The notes under the pieces: generated by a model
Database searches by the model: none
Told to the model about the DNA's origin: nothing
What the model saw: the letters and a program-made list of their open reading frames with translations, nothing else
Part shown: in pieces, positions 46,096 to 58,017 of the stretch
Position numbering within the stretch: position 1 is the stretch's first letter
Layout: each line of letters opens with the position of its first letter
Program-made: the position numbers and the translations under genes
NCBI GenBank assembly: GCA_015143295.1
Contig: CM026562.1
Coordinates: 620,001-684,000 of the forward strand
Direction: 5' to 3'
Source of the DNA: Tetracentron sinense
Lineage: Eukaryota > Streptophyta > Magnoliopsida > Trochodendrales > Trochodendraceae
Length of the DNA stretch: 64,000 nucleotides

Positions 46096-47289
46096 TGAAA
46101 AAAATCCGGTAAACCTCAAAAATAATATTTGAATTGAGAACTCACAAATTCAAGGGGGTGGCTAGGTCTCTCTACAAAGTCTATCTACCATTTTTAAGAT
46201 TTAACAATTAAAATATTAACTAAGGAAGGATGAATAATATAGTGCGGAATAAAGATAAGATAAGCTAACCACAACACAAAGATTTTTACGTGGAAACACT
46301 TTCAGGAAAAACCACAGGACCTAAACTAGCAAAGAGATCACTAAGACAAGGTAAAAATACTTACAGACTCGAACTCTTCGATCTATGGCTAGTTCTACAC
46401 GCCTCAATAAGTAATCACGTTCTCGCAAGACCCATGAAAAACCTCAGCAGCTTCTACTTCTCTTGGGATTCGACAACCACGATCTCCAAAGATCGATCTT
46501 CGTCCTTGATGGCTTTGGCTCATGCCAACCAAAATCTCAACAGAGTAACACCAGGGTTTTAGGGTTTAGGACAACTCTAGAGTGATCCCATCAAGAGCTT
46601 GAGGATCAACCAATGCAAGTTTTTAGAGTTTACAGAGGTGAAACTTACATCTCTAGAGAAACTAATGAAGGAGAATGAGAGAAAATAAATTGAGAGTTTT
46701 TGGGGACTCTAGAGCAAGCCCAATACTCTCTCAACACTCTCCACCAGTTCTCTTTTACGGACTAACAAGGTTCTAATAAATAGAGCAACTCAAAATAGCT
46801 TTCAGAAGGAAAAAATCAAAATTAGAAACAGGCTAAAAAGCAAGTTGGTCGACCAAGTATACATTAGGTCAACCGAATATGGTCGTTCGGTCGACCGAAG
46901 TGACCATTTGGGTCGACCGACTTTTTGCTTGCTCTCTAGACGATTTCACCATACAAAATTTGGTGGGGAATGGGTCGACCAAATTGGGCCTTGGTCGACC
47001 AAATGGTGAAAAATGGAAAAAGAGAACCTTTTTGATTTACCTAGACTCGATGCACTTTTACCTAGGCATCTTGGGACCAAAGTACATGTTAATAGGCATT
47101 TCCACTTAGGTAGATTTTGGTCTCTAAGTCTTACTTACCATGCTAATACATGAGCCATTCTTGGATTCTTTTTCTTCATACTTTGTCATGGCTTATTCTT
47201 CACTTTTCATCGATCCATATGGCAAGACCTAGGGAGTACTAGACACTGTTTTGGACTCAGAATCTAGCCAACAAAAACATGACTTTACA
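46096..47289 (-). repeat. 3' LTR of the SIRE-like element
   Basis: 1,194 bases. It contains GGTCGACC palindromes at 46850-47005. It is highly similar by eye to 51673-52891. Confidence 0.92.
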
Positions 47290-49990
47290 ATCTCCCCCTT
47301 TGGCAATTCCGTGACAAAACATACAACAAGAACTGAAGAACATAATATTATAGACTCTTTCAAACTCATAATAAACAAGAAGACTGAAAATTACATGACT
47401 TTAGACTATTGAATACATTCCATGATTCAATATTCCTTTCGAGACAGATATGTGATGAAGCATACCTGCACAAGCTAAAACACACAATACCTTGTGATGC
47501 ATGGGGATTTTCATAAAGAATAAGATAATAAATACGCAGATCGTCCACCAGATAATAAATATGAAAAGCATCCATGAGATACAAACTAATCAATACAGGA
47601 CTGTAGTTTGACATGGTTTATCATTAGAGATCTCCCCCTAAGATTGAGATCCCCTATGATGAATAATGTGCGTGTGTAAATTGAGCATGTGAATCAGTGC
47701 ACAATTTTCTCCCCCTTTTTGGCACAATTGCCAAAGGTATGCAAGAAGCCAATATCACAAAAATATGGCAATTTAGATCATATGCAATATCAAGGCAACC
47801 ACAATACAATCAAGCAACTGCAGACAATGCAGGGACTATAGATCAGGGAACAAAATATATCAGTACAAAACAAAAACTCCCCCTCAACAACTCAATTTGA
47901 TCTTCTCCCCCTAAGATCAAGGACACCACTATGCTAGAAAGGCCCATGCCAAACAAAAAAGAAAACACATAATAATATTACAAAAAATTATATCATGTGT
48001 CACACAAACATGCATCAAAAGCATTCCAAGCAGTAGTAATTTCAAATTACAAATCCAATAAAGAACATGAATAGTTAATTCGACTGAGGATACACATCTA
48101 ACTAAATCTCACGGAATGCTAAAGCATAACCAATTCACTTAGTCACCTTTAGTGAACAGTTCAAAAGTGAAGCTTTGTGTGTAGTGGTGGTCTGACTAGA
48201 TACTAAATCAAGGTTTCTCTCCCTTTCCAAGGATATGACATTAACCACTAAGGGGACTCCTGGAGACTTAAATCCTTAGTAACCCAAACCGTCTACCACC
48301 CTAGCCGATCCCGCTCTGAAACCTTGCTCTCGTGGTTTGAGAGCAGATTCGCCTTGGGAGTGCGGTTTCTCATTTTCCAGAGCGCGATTTCTATTTCATC
48401 GAACATGGTGTTTAAAAGAGTGGGATAAATCTTCATACCTTCAATCTAATGGCCACTTTAAATTTCTCTGCAAAACGTCGAAACGAGGAAGATGAACAGT
48501 ATAAAATTTAAACGAGTAAAAGACTTCAAGTCTCTCCTTTTTCAGTTTAATAAACTATTAATATTTTTTTCTTATACTGACTACATTAGTACAGAGTACA
48601 GACTGCAGACTGACTAACATTATAAAAGATTAAAAGTCTTCTCAACTTCTTTATTTACTTTATTTGTTTTTGTCTTTACTATTTCACTTTTTATCACATT
48701 CAATTGCGATTGAACTCGAGAAGAGTTGGCGCTCCGGAGGCGCTCTCAACCCTATCATAAAAATGCAATTTGACGCTCTCACGCTCCCGCTCCCGCTCCC
48801 GCTCCTTGCTCCCGCTCGCGCTTTGGTTACTTAGCTTAAATCTTTAGATCCAGATATGCTCATTTCTTACATTTTGGTGCTCCTTTATCCTTTTTATTTG
48901 ACTCAATATTTTTCTTTTACTTTTGGTCAAAGACCTCCAAACTTTGTAAGATTTCTTTTGATGTTCATTATCTGAACATATCTTTTCATGCAGTGTTGGC
49001 TTTCACACTATCCGAGTAGGTAGCTCTTCTCTATTGGCAGTAGGGGCTTTCATACTAACAACCCAAATAGATACCTACTGTTTGCATAGGTAGCCATTAT
49101 TTACAGTTTGCACCCAATAGTAGCTTTCACACTAGCCCAATAGGTAACCCTTTTCATTGCAACAATTTTGCTCATGGAGGATACACAATATGGAGATGAC
49201 TAATAATATGGTCATTCTAGATTGGTCATCCTAGGTCACACTTTTGGGAAAAGACATACACCTACAAATTGGGAATTAGACCTCTCAGCAGAATCAGTCA
49301 AAGTGCATGTGAAATAGCAAAGCATACACACATGAATAAGTCTCTAACTGTACAAGATAAAACCAGTCTAATTTTTAGCCTAACCAAGAGACTATGAAGG
49401 TGATATTTCCTCAATCAGCAATAAACTCATGTTCAACCTTAGACATGTATAGAAATAAAGATCATACAAGGAATGCAGATCATGCAAGTCAAACAAGGGC
49501 AATATGACAAAAATATTTTTGATTTTATAGTTTTTCAATGTTTTTGAATTTTTTAAAATAAATAAAACAGAAAAACAAACCAAAGCAAATAACAGCTTGT
49601 AAAAAGAAAAAAAAATATTAATATACCCAAAAAGCATAACACTAGGACAAGATATAACAAGAACAGCACACCCTAGGTTATGATAAATACAGAATAAGTG
49701 AAACCCTTCTGGCATTCCTTTCTAACCCAAACGGTTTTAGCAGTTTGATTGACCCTTTGGTCTCTAACCGTTTCAATTGAGGTAAGTGTGGCATTTTACC
49801 TGTTCCTCATTTTCCAGGATTGAGTCCTAGAATTATGGCAGGCATTAAAGCTCTCCATGTTTCCTCCTCTATATATAGCATAAGGAGTGTCCCGACCATG
49901 CCACTGTCTAGAGTTGTGAGCAATTTTCATCACATCTTCACACAAATTCCTAGACTTCTCTACTAGGACCTCAACTCTCCTTTGAAGATT
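47290..49990 (-). other. Internal non-coding region of the SIRE-like element
   Basis: The PPT CCAAAGGGGGAGAT (minus) adjoins the LTR at 47290-47303. Further in, 48290-48830 is unusually GC-rich for this window and holds a CGCTCC(C) hexamer array (48778-48825). No protein domain was found. Confidence 0.55.
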
Positions 49991-51400
49991 CTAATTAAAA
50001 TTATTTTAGTTCTCAAAATCATGATTGGGCATTCTTTGAAGTTTATGACATCGAAGCTTAATATGACCCTTCACTCCATATTTATGATATGTAGGAATGA
50101 ATTTCTGAGTTGAAAGGTCTTTCCTATTCTCAGGAGGGTGCCTTTTATCACCAGGCTTAGTGTTCGAGGTAGATGGAGTTCCCTTCACATCTCCATGCCT
50201 CTGATCTTGCTCAAGATCAACCAACTTGATTTTAAGACTTGTCTTTTGATCAAAACAAACATGCAAATCAGATTCAAGAAGCTGAACCTTGACAAGGAGG
50301 GAAACCTTCTCTTCCTCAAGCTACTACACAAAAGCTTTCAATCCTGAAGTCACTTGGTCTAAGACATGTCTTTCCATTCTAATTGTTTTTATCTTATTGG
50401 ACATGAAAAATTGAACATTTTTCAGCTTTAGGCATTCCTCAAACAGCTCATCACAGGCTACCTCGAGGTCTCCCTCAAACTCTGTGTCATTCTGATTCTC
50501 TTCATCATCCTCACCATCACTATGGTGTTGGTTACTCACAACATTTGAAGAAGATTTTTCAACCCCAAATAAGGATGCAGTGAAGGCTATATAACCCCTA
50601 ATCTCCTCACAAAAAGAACTATCTGATTCCTCAAATTTAGATTCACTGTTATCCATTGTCTTGCCCTTAAATATTTTCTTATTAGAGCATTCAGTGGCAA
50701 TATGGCCATAACATTGGCATTCATAGCATTTAACACCTTGAGATTTTTTGTCTACACTTTTAAGATGTTTCTTGTTTTCAAAGTGTTTGGATATAGGCTT
50801 GTCAAAAGATTTTTGTCCTTTCGGATTAAATCTCTTATTAAATGTCAAAATATTTTTGAATTTCTTTACAAATAAAGTCAAATCTTCTTCATCATTCTCA
50901 GAGTCATTATTTGAACCCTCTATGAATTCCTTGACAGATTTCAAGACAATAGATTTTGGTTTCTTAGATGGGTTCAGATTTAACTCATAGGTTTGGAGAG
51001 AACCAACCAACTCTTCAATTTTGAGAGCATCAACATTTTTACTCTTTTCGATAGTGGTAACTTTCGATCGAAATCTCTCAGGTAAAGATCTCAAAATTTT
51101 TCTAACAATTTTGGAGTCAGGAATTCTTTCCCCTAAAGTAAAACTAGAATTGACAATGTCACTCAGATTAGCATAAAAACTGTCAAAAGTTTCATTATCA
51201 TCCATTATCAACTTTTCAAACTTAGAGGTAAGCATTTGAAGTTTGGAGATCTTGACTGTTGTAGTCCCTTCATAGGTAAGTTTAAGAATGTCTCATGCCT
51301 CCTTCGAAGGGTTACATTTAGAAATACGTCGAAATTCTTCTGGTGTGACAGCAGTGAAGAATGCATTAAGACCTTTATTATTCCATCTACAACTTTCAAG
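49991..51400 (-). pseudogene. SIRE-like gag with zinc knuckles
   Basis: An open frame at 51235-50324 encodes the UBN2-type gag (MLTSKFEKLIMDDNETFDSF, DSKIVRKILRSLPERFRSKV) and an intact CCHC knuckle CYECQCYGHIATEC. The sequence upstream to 51400 continues the gag N-terminus in another frame. Downstream (50266-50006) a second knuckle YHKYGVKGHIKLRC has lost two Cys to Tyr. Confidence 0.85.
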
Positions 51401-51672
51401 ATCTACATTGGTCTATTCAGAAGAAGGTTTAGAGATGTTCTGGTTATCTATGATCTTTGTTGGATGAGTCCAACCTTGTTCAACCGAGATCTATACTCTC
51501 TTATCCAAAGATTTTAGAAAGGCCCTCATATGAGCTTTCCAATATGCATAATTATTTTCATCAAATAATGGAGGAAAAGAGATGGATCCTCCCTCTCCAA
51601 TGGAATTCATATTCATTGAAAATATTAGACAAGATCACACTAATAAATTAGTGAACCAGCTTTGGTACCGAT

Positions 51673-52891
51673 TGAAAAAAATCCAGTGAACCTCAAAAAT
51701 TATATTTGAGTTGAGAACACACAAATTCAAGGGGGTGGCTAGGTCTCCCTACAAATTCTATTTACCATTTTCAAGATTTAACGATTAAAATATTAACTAA
51801 AGGAGGATGAATAATATAGTGTAGAATAAAGATAAGACAAGCCAACCACAACACAAAGATTTTTACGTGAAAACCCTTTTGGGAAAAACCACGGGACCTA
51901 GTCCAGCAATGAGATTACTAAGACAAAGTAAAGATACTTACAAACTCGAACCTCACCCAAATAGGACTCGAACTCTTTGATCCACAGCTAGTCTTACACG
52001 CCTCAATAAGTAATCACGTTCTCGCAAGACCCATGAACAACCTCAGCAGCCTCTACTTCTCTTGGGATTCGACAACCACGATCTCCAAAGATCAATCTCT
52101 GTCCTTGACGTATGGCTTTGGCTCATGCCAACCAAACTCTCAACATAATAACACCGGGGTTTTAAGGTTTAGGACAACTCTAGAGTGATCCCATCAATAG
52201 CTTGAGGATCAAACAATGCACGTATTCAGAGTTTAGAGAGGTGAAACTTGCACCTCTAGAGAATCTAATAAAGGAGAAGGAGAGAAAATAAATTCAGAGT
52301 TTCTGGGAACTCTAGAGCAAGCCCAATACTCTCTCAACACTATCTACCAGTTTTCTTTCACGTACTAGCAAGGTTCTAATAAATAGAGCAACTCAAAATA
52401 GCTTTTAGAAGGAAAAAATCAGAATTAGAAACAGTCTAAAAAGCAAGTTGATCGACTAAGTATACATTGGGTCGACGAATATGGTCGTTCGGTCGACCTA
52501 AGTGACCATTCGGGTCGACCAAAATTTTGCTTGCTCTCTTTACAATTTCACCATACAAAACTTGGTGGGGACTGGGTCGACCGAATTGGGCCTTGGTCGA
52601 CCGAATGGTGAAAAAGGGAAAAAGAGAACCTTTTTGATTTACCTAGACTCGGTGCACTTCTACCTAGGCATCTTGGGACCAAAGTACATGTTAATGGGCA
52701 TTTCCACCTAGGTAGATTTTGGTCTCTAAGTCTTACTTACCATCCTAATGCATGAGCCATTCTTGGATGCTTTTTCTTCATACTTTGTGATGGCTTCTTC
52801 TTCACTTTTCATCAATCCATATGGCATGACCTTGGGAGTACTAGACACTATTTTGGACTAGGAATCTAGCCAACAAAAACATGACTTTACA
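51673..52891 (-). repeat. 5' LTR of the SIRE-like element
   Basis: 1,219 bases, same ends as its partner, with GGTCGACC-type palindromes at 52445-52605. Confidence 0.92.
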
Positions 52892-53327
52892 GTATTCCTT
52901 CAAGGACTTGTTTGGGTCTTGTTCTTCTACCATTGCAGAGAAAGGAGTAATCTCTTGGTTGGAGTAAAATTGGGCCGAAGCCTAGGGGTACACTTTAACT
53001 CTGAATTTATAGGGAATAGCTCTGGCCTATAAGACCGTCTACTATGCATACACACTAGTAGAAAACTCTATGTTCAACCAAAACCAATTTGCAATTCAAA
53101 AGGAGTAGATACTTACAGTGCTCTCTCTTGCTTTCTGAAAACTCGGAGACACACTTTGTGGAGCGATTCTCAAGCCACGCAATTTGGTACTTGCCAATCA
53201 AAAGAGTTTGAATTCAGTAACAGAAAATATTTTTGAGATTTTTTTTTGAATAAAAATGACTCAATTTTAATCTCTTGAACTAAGCAACTAAACAATTCCA
53301 GCAATCCCCGTCAACAATACATAAAAT

Positions 53328-54860
53328 TGATCGTTAAACCTTGTAGTAGTTACAATTCCGTAGAATAACAACTAGTATGGGGTGTCGAACCATAGAAGAT
53401 TGTGTTGGCTTCGTTGCCTTTTTCTCCAGATTAATTCGAAGTAAATGGATAACAAGATTGATTGATTTGATGATTTTAACCTAAGATCAGAAATTAAACT
53501 AACATATTTTATTTTAACTAACTAAACTAAGAGCCTTTGGTGTTATATCAATGAGAGAAGATCTAGGGTGTTTGAATCCACCACTAGCTTCATAATTAAA
53601 TCCACATGCATTCATTCAGGTCTCTCAAGCGTAAACAATAGGGATGAGATCAACTAAAAGTCTCAACTCATCAGAACAAGAATGATTCGAGGGATCAAAC
53701 TCTAGGTATATCCTATCTTCGGTTAGCATGAGTGATACACATTTAACTAGGTTATAAAATCACTCATCTTCCCCAGGTATAAAATATCATATAATTCAAT
53801 TCCTCGACAGTAAAACCATTGCATAAAATTCATACCACTAATCACAAAAATTTACAAAAAGGACCTTGCTTCACAAATAATCAAGAAAATTTGTTTAAAC
53901 ACACAAAAAATAGAACACAAATAGGTGTAATCCCTTAACACTCCCTTCAAGTTGGACGTGACAGCAGATGTAACCGTCAACTTCCTGCGGAGCCACTGAA
54001 ATCTATCTTTGGTTAGGGAATCATTCGTTAACATGTCGTTCTCTTAAGTTTGATGTAGAACTAAACTAGCTAGTTGGAAAGCAACTCATACACAAACCTG
54101 ACAGCACCAAAGATGATATGAATGATTTCAATCTCAACACAATAAAACCTAAGACAATGATAAGATCATATTTGAATCGATTATAAACTCGAATAAATTG
54201 GTTGAAGAACAACTCTCTCATTATGCAATCATTGTTTACACAGGAAGAAACCTAAATAAAATACAAGGGATACAATTACTTGGTTAGGGTTTCATCTAAA
54301 CCCTAGAAAAAAAGATTAGTTCATGCTGAGGGTAATGGACACCGCTTTCGACGAAGAACATGAAGAACACGAATAATCCATCCTCCAACTTTCAGAGATC
54401 TCCAGAGCCTTCGTTCTTCTAAATCCCCAAAATTCAAAACTCCTTTATGAGAGAATTACTTTCTTATTTATAGAGAAGAGGAGACACTGCTAATTTGGCT
54501 TTAGAAACTCTCATAAAGGGACAAAAATGGATTTTTGCGCAGCTCAAAACGGAGCAGATTAGTATCGCCCGATCGATCGGCCCAGAGTGGTCGATCGATC
54601 ACGCCGGGTCCGATCGATCGGACCCTTCTAGCCAATCGATCTATCAGGGGCAATTTTCATTCTTTTCTTCTCCTTGGCTCGGATCTCTGCTCGATTGAGG
54701 TTCATATGAATTTCTTTAGCTTGTAAATCTTCCATTTTCTTTGCATGAACCTGAAATCAATAAACATACCCAAGTGAAGTAACGTAGTGGATAAAGTGAC
54801 TAAACAGGATTAACAAATGCAGTTTGAGGTGTATAAATGTGTAACAATTAGCACCGATCA
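53328..54860 (-). repeat. 5' LTR of the Athila-type element, with an inserted fragment
   Basis: Matches 40404-41687 but is about 250 bases longer because of foreign sequence at about 53850-54105. GATCGATCG palindromes are at 54575-54650. On the minus strand the flank at 53327-53300 reads TTGTTGACGGGGATTG, resembling a decayed Asp-tRNA primer site. Confidence 0.85.
53850..54105 (-). mobile_element. Copia pol end and LTR start fragment inside the Athila LTR
   Basis: The minus strand encodes LTKDRFQWLRRKLTV, the C-terminus of copia polyproteins, followed by the PPT-like CTTGAAGGGAGTGTTAAG. It is absent from the partner LTR, so it was inserted after the Athila-type element. Confidence 0.75.
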
Positions 54861-54865
54861 CTTAG

Positions 54866-54950
54866 TATTAGAATGCTTTTATCCTTGGTGGTGTACCAAG
54901 CTGTATACACCATATATTCTCTTTCTATTCTTGTTTTTTTCCATAGTCAC
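54866..54950 (+). repeat. Copia 3' LTR, piece 2
   Basis: TATTAGAATGC to CCATAGTCAC, continuing the copia LTR after the Athila insertion. It is preceded by the CTTAG duplicate at 54861-54865. Confidence 0.85.
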
Positions 54951-56409
54951 TATTAGCCTAAAGGTTACAACCTTGTGTACCCATAATAATTTTGATGATA
55001 ACACAAATAATGAAATGACTTTGTGTTACTAATGTCTCCTTTAAGTTTAAATGAATTTCCATATATAAGAGCATTAGCAACCATTCAAGTCATAAAGCAA
55101 GGAATTGACATCAAGCTTGAAAAATCTACAATCAAGTCAAAGTCAAGATCGACAAAGCAAGTCATCCTAGTCAAAGTGAAGATATACAATCAAGCCAATT
55201 GATGATCAACATTCAAGTCTCAAAGTGCTCAAAAACTAAATTTCACTTAGAAACTATCTTGGAAGATCATGAATATGAATCCTACAAAGAAGATCCAAAA
55301 TCAAGAAATAAGTATCTCAAGAAGGTTTTAAAAGTTTTATTTTTGTCTTTTGAGAGTGCTTAGGACTTATGTAAAAAGTCCTTAAAGTTTAAAAGTTGGA
55401 TGCTCAAAAGCCTTGATTGACCATAGGTGCCTTAAGACCAAATTGAATATTAATCTAAGGACCTCAAATATGGATTTGAATAGGTAAATCTTTTTTAAAT
55501 AAATGCCCAATGATCTATCAAATCATTCTTAAGATCAAGGTTAGTTAAGAAGGACTTTCTGAGAAAAATCAAAAAATTAGTCGACTGATTTGTGCAGGGT
55601 CACAAAATAAGTCACCTGATTTTGCTCTGAGTTTACTATTTTGGACTGGTTGAAAACTTGTTGACTGATTTGGCATGGAGACCAAAATCAATCGACTGAT
55701 TTTGTCACGGTAAGCATTAACTGCTTCACAACAGCTAGTTTTCAACAACATTTTTTGCATTCAATGCTCTACCAACAGCCATGAATCTTAAAGGATTATA
55801 AAAGAAGTTCATTTATGAATGAAAAATAACTATTGATCAAAACAATAACTCCAATCATTCACTCACAAGCCTACATTGATCAAACCATTCAGAAAACCCT
55901 AGAATCCCCAAATCTGTTTTCTTGAGCTATTAAGATCCAACATTTGGGTGTATTTTAGAGAGCATCAAAGAAATATTTTTAGCTCATCTAAGGAGAAAAT
56001 TTCGAGATTGTAAATCTCAATACATCAAGTGTATTTGAAATCAAGAATCGATGAATTCTTGTCCTTGAAACGGGGAGCTTTGTTGAAGTCAAGAGAGGTA
56101 TTCTCTTGCAACTGTAAAGGTTTGATCTTCACCTGGAAGAAGATCGTGCGATAGTGTATCATGTTGAATCCTCAAGTTGGAAAACTTGAGGCGGGGACAT
56201 AGGCGAGAGGGCCAAACCTCGAGAACAATCCTTGTGTTTGATTTCTCTTTCTCTCTTCTCTTTACTTTTACTGTTGCATTCATTTTAGAATTGCTAGATT
56301 CCATTCCCTCATAATTAGTTTAATTTAAATTCCGCAAAAAGGGATTAGGAAGAAATTTAAATTTTTCAAGACCCTATTCACCCCCCTAGGGTCCAATACT
56401 TGGGCAACA
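54951..56409 (+). mobile_element. Solo LTR inside the copia 3' LTR
   Basis: Starts TATTAGCCTAAAGG and ends TTGGGCAACA; the flanks are GTCAC and GTTAC. Four TCGACTGATTT-type motifs lie at 55580-55704 and a TATAAAAG box at 55797-55804. Its ends match the inverted LTR at 56609-58017. Confidence 0.82.
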
Positions 56410-56414
56410 GTTAC

Positions 56415-56521
56415 AAGATCCAATTGTTACCCTTTGTTATGTTATTAATTGGCACATCCTCTTGTATATAATCTCAATGAATACAATAGCATATCAAGCT
56501 GTATTGCTCAATATTATGACA
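56415..56521 (+). repeat. Copia 3' LTR, piece 3
   Basis: AAGATCCAATTG to ATTATGACA, the end of the copia LTR, followed by TTATT. Confidence 0.87.
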
Positions 56522-56608
56522 TTATTATTACAAATTAATTATATATTATCTGTATTTAAGTATGATTAGTTAGTTATTGAATTAGGTATCTATTATATGT
56601 ATTTCAGT

Positions 56609-58017
56609 TGTTGGCCAGGTAATGACCCTAAAGAGGGGAGAATAGGGTCTACGACAGATTTTAAAATTTTAGACTCTAAATCTATTTATGCGGAATGAAA
56701 TATCGCAACTAAAAATATATCAATGTAATGCTGAAAGTAAAAGAGAAGAGTTAGATGATCAAACACAGAAATTTGTTCACGAGGTTCAGCAATTCCAGCC
56801 TACTCCCCGCCTCAAATCGTTCCAGCTAGAGGATTCACCACAATTCTTTAAATCGTCCAGACTCCTTTATAGGTGGATCCTAAACCATTACAGCCTCTCT
56901 TTCAGGTCAAGACACAACCTTTACACACCCTCCTTTAGGTCAGGTTGAAACCTGTAAGAGCTCTTCCCTCTCTTACTGAAATGAAGCAACATCTTCAATG
57001 CAAGAATCCAAGATTCTTGACTAACTTCAATAAATGAGTTGTAGATTTAAAAATCCGAATTGAATGCTCCTGAAATGAGCTGAATAAGAGTGGATAACAA
57101 ACTCTAATGAAATCTCTCAAAATAAATGGAGTTGATTTGCTCAAACGAGATCTTGGGGATTTCTAAGTATAAGAGTGAGTGTGAAATCAATGTGAGTGAA
57201 AGATTAATAGATTGGAGTTATTACACTGATCAAGAGTTGTATTTTGTTCATAAATGAACTCATTTTATAGCACTTGATCCAATTGAACCGTTGGTGAAGC
57301 ATTAAATGCGTAATAGGCCGTTTAAAACTAGTCGTTACAACGTTTTTTCAGAACCAGGCTTCAATTCGTCGATGAAATTGGGTTACCTCCTCAATTTGTC
57401 ACTGAATTATAAAACAATGAGCACAGGACAATTTCCTATCTCCAATTTGTCGCCGAATTCAAATCACTCTGTGAATTCGTTGACAAATTCAGAACAAAAT
57501 TCTAATTTCCTGTTTGGATCATACATTGATGATGGGAATGAATTCCTTGGTCATTTGGCAATCCTATAACATGATTTTTGTGAATTCTTAGGGCCTTAGA
57601 ATGATGTCCAATGAATGTCCTATGCTCCTATGGTTAGTCTAAGTATTTTGAGCATTCAACTTACCATATTTTCATGACTTCTTACATAAGTCTTAGACAC
57701 TCTCAAAATAAATAAAATTACATATCTAAGCTTCTAGAGAGTTGATCTTTGCCTTGATCTTAGGTCTAGTGATTTGGCTTTGTCTTCAAGGGACCTGACT
57801 TGGACTATGGGCATATCTTTGAATCTTCAATATTTACTTGAGTTGAACTCTTTCTTGAATAACTTCCATTCTTTTTGCCTTGAGTCGGGTACTTATTTTC
57901 TTATAATCTGAAACGATCAAACACTTAAATAGAATTATTAGTACCTTTTGTTTCATTTCATTGTTGTGTTATTATCAAAATTTAAAGGTACCCAAGGTTG
58001 TAACCTTGAGGCTAACA
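56609..58017 (-). mobile_element. Solo LTR, same family ends as 54951-56409, inverted
   Basis: On the minus strand it begins TGTTAGCCTCAAGG and ends CCTGGCCAACA; the flanks TCAGT and TAAGT differ at one base. It carries four imperfect palindromes around AATTYGTCG (57362-57490) and a TATAAAAT box near 57270 on the minus strand. Confidence 0.8.

Larger units (their letters stand above)
46096..52891 (-). mobile_element. SIRE-like Ty1/copia element, gag only
   Basis: LTRs TGAAAAAAATCC...GACTTTACA at 46096-47289 and 51673-52891 are flanked by perfect GTATT duplications (46091-46095, 52892-52896). On the minus strand the primer-site region reads GGTACCAAAGCTGG and the PPT CCAAAGGGGGAGAT. The inside holds gag only; no integrase or RT is recognisable in 4.4 kb. 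It is nested in the Athila-type gag region. Confidence 0.9.
40404..54860 (-). mobile_element. Athila-type Ty3/gypsy element, pol-less, interrupted by a SIRE-like element
   Basis: The LTRs at 40404-41687 and 53328-54860 share TGATCG and CGATCA ends; the flanks are CTTGG and CTTAG. On the minus strand the order is 5' LTR (right), degraded primer site, gag, protease, the Athila-type GCGCTTGTTAGGAGGCAACC tract near 43540-43500, PPT-like AAGTTTGGGG and 3' LTR (left). RT, RNase H and integrase are missing. Without the inner SIRE-like insert it is about 7.7 kb. Confidence 0.85.
34747..56521 (+). mobile_element. Ale-like Ty1/copia element split by nested insertions
   Basis: A copia element of about 4.6 kb once the inserts are removed, flanked by TTATT (34742-34746, 56522-56526; the flank is ATT-rich, so this is modest evidence). 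It contains the solo LTR 38785-40081, the Athila-type element 40404-54860 and the solo LTR 54951-56409. The three 3' LTR pieces (40381-40403, 54866-54950, 56415-56521) add up to the same length as the 215-base 5' LTR. All coding parts carry stops or frameshifts. Confidence 0.9.
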
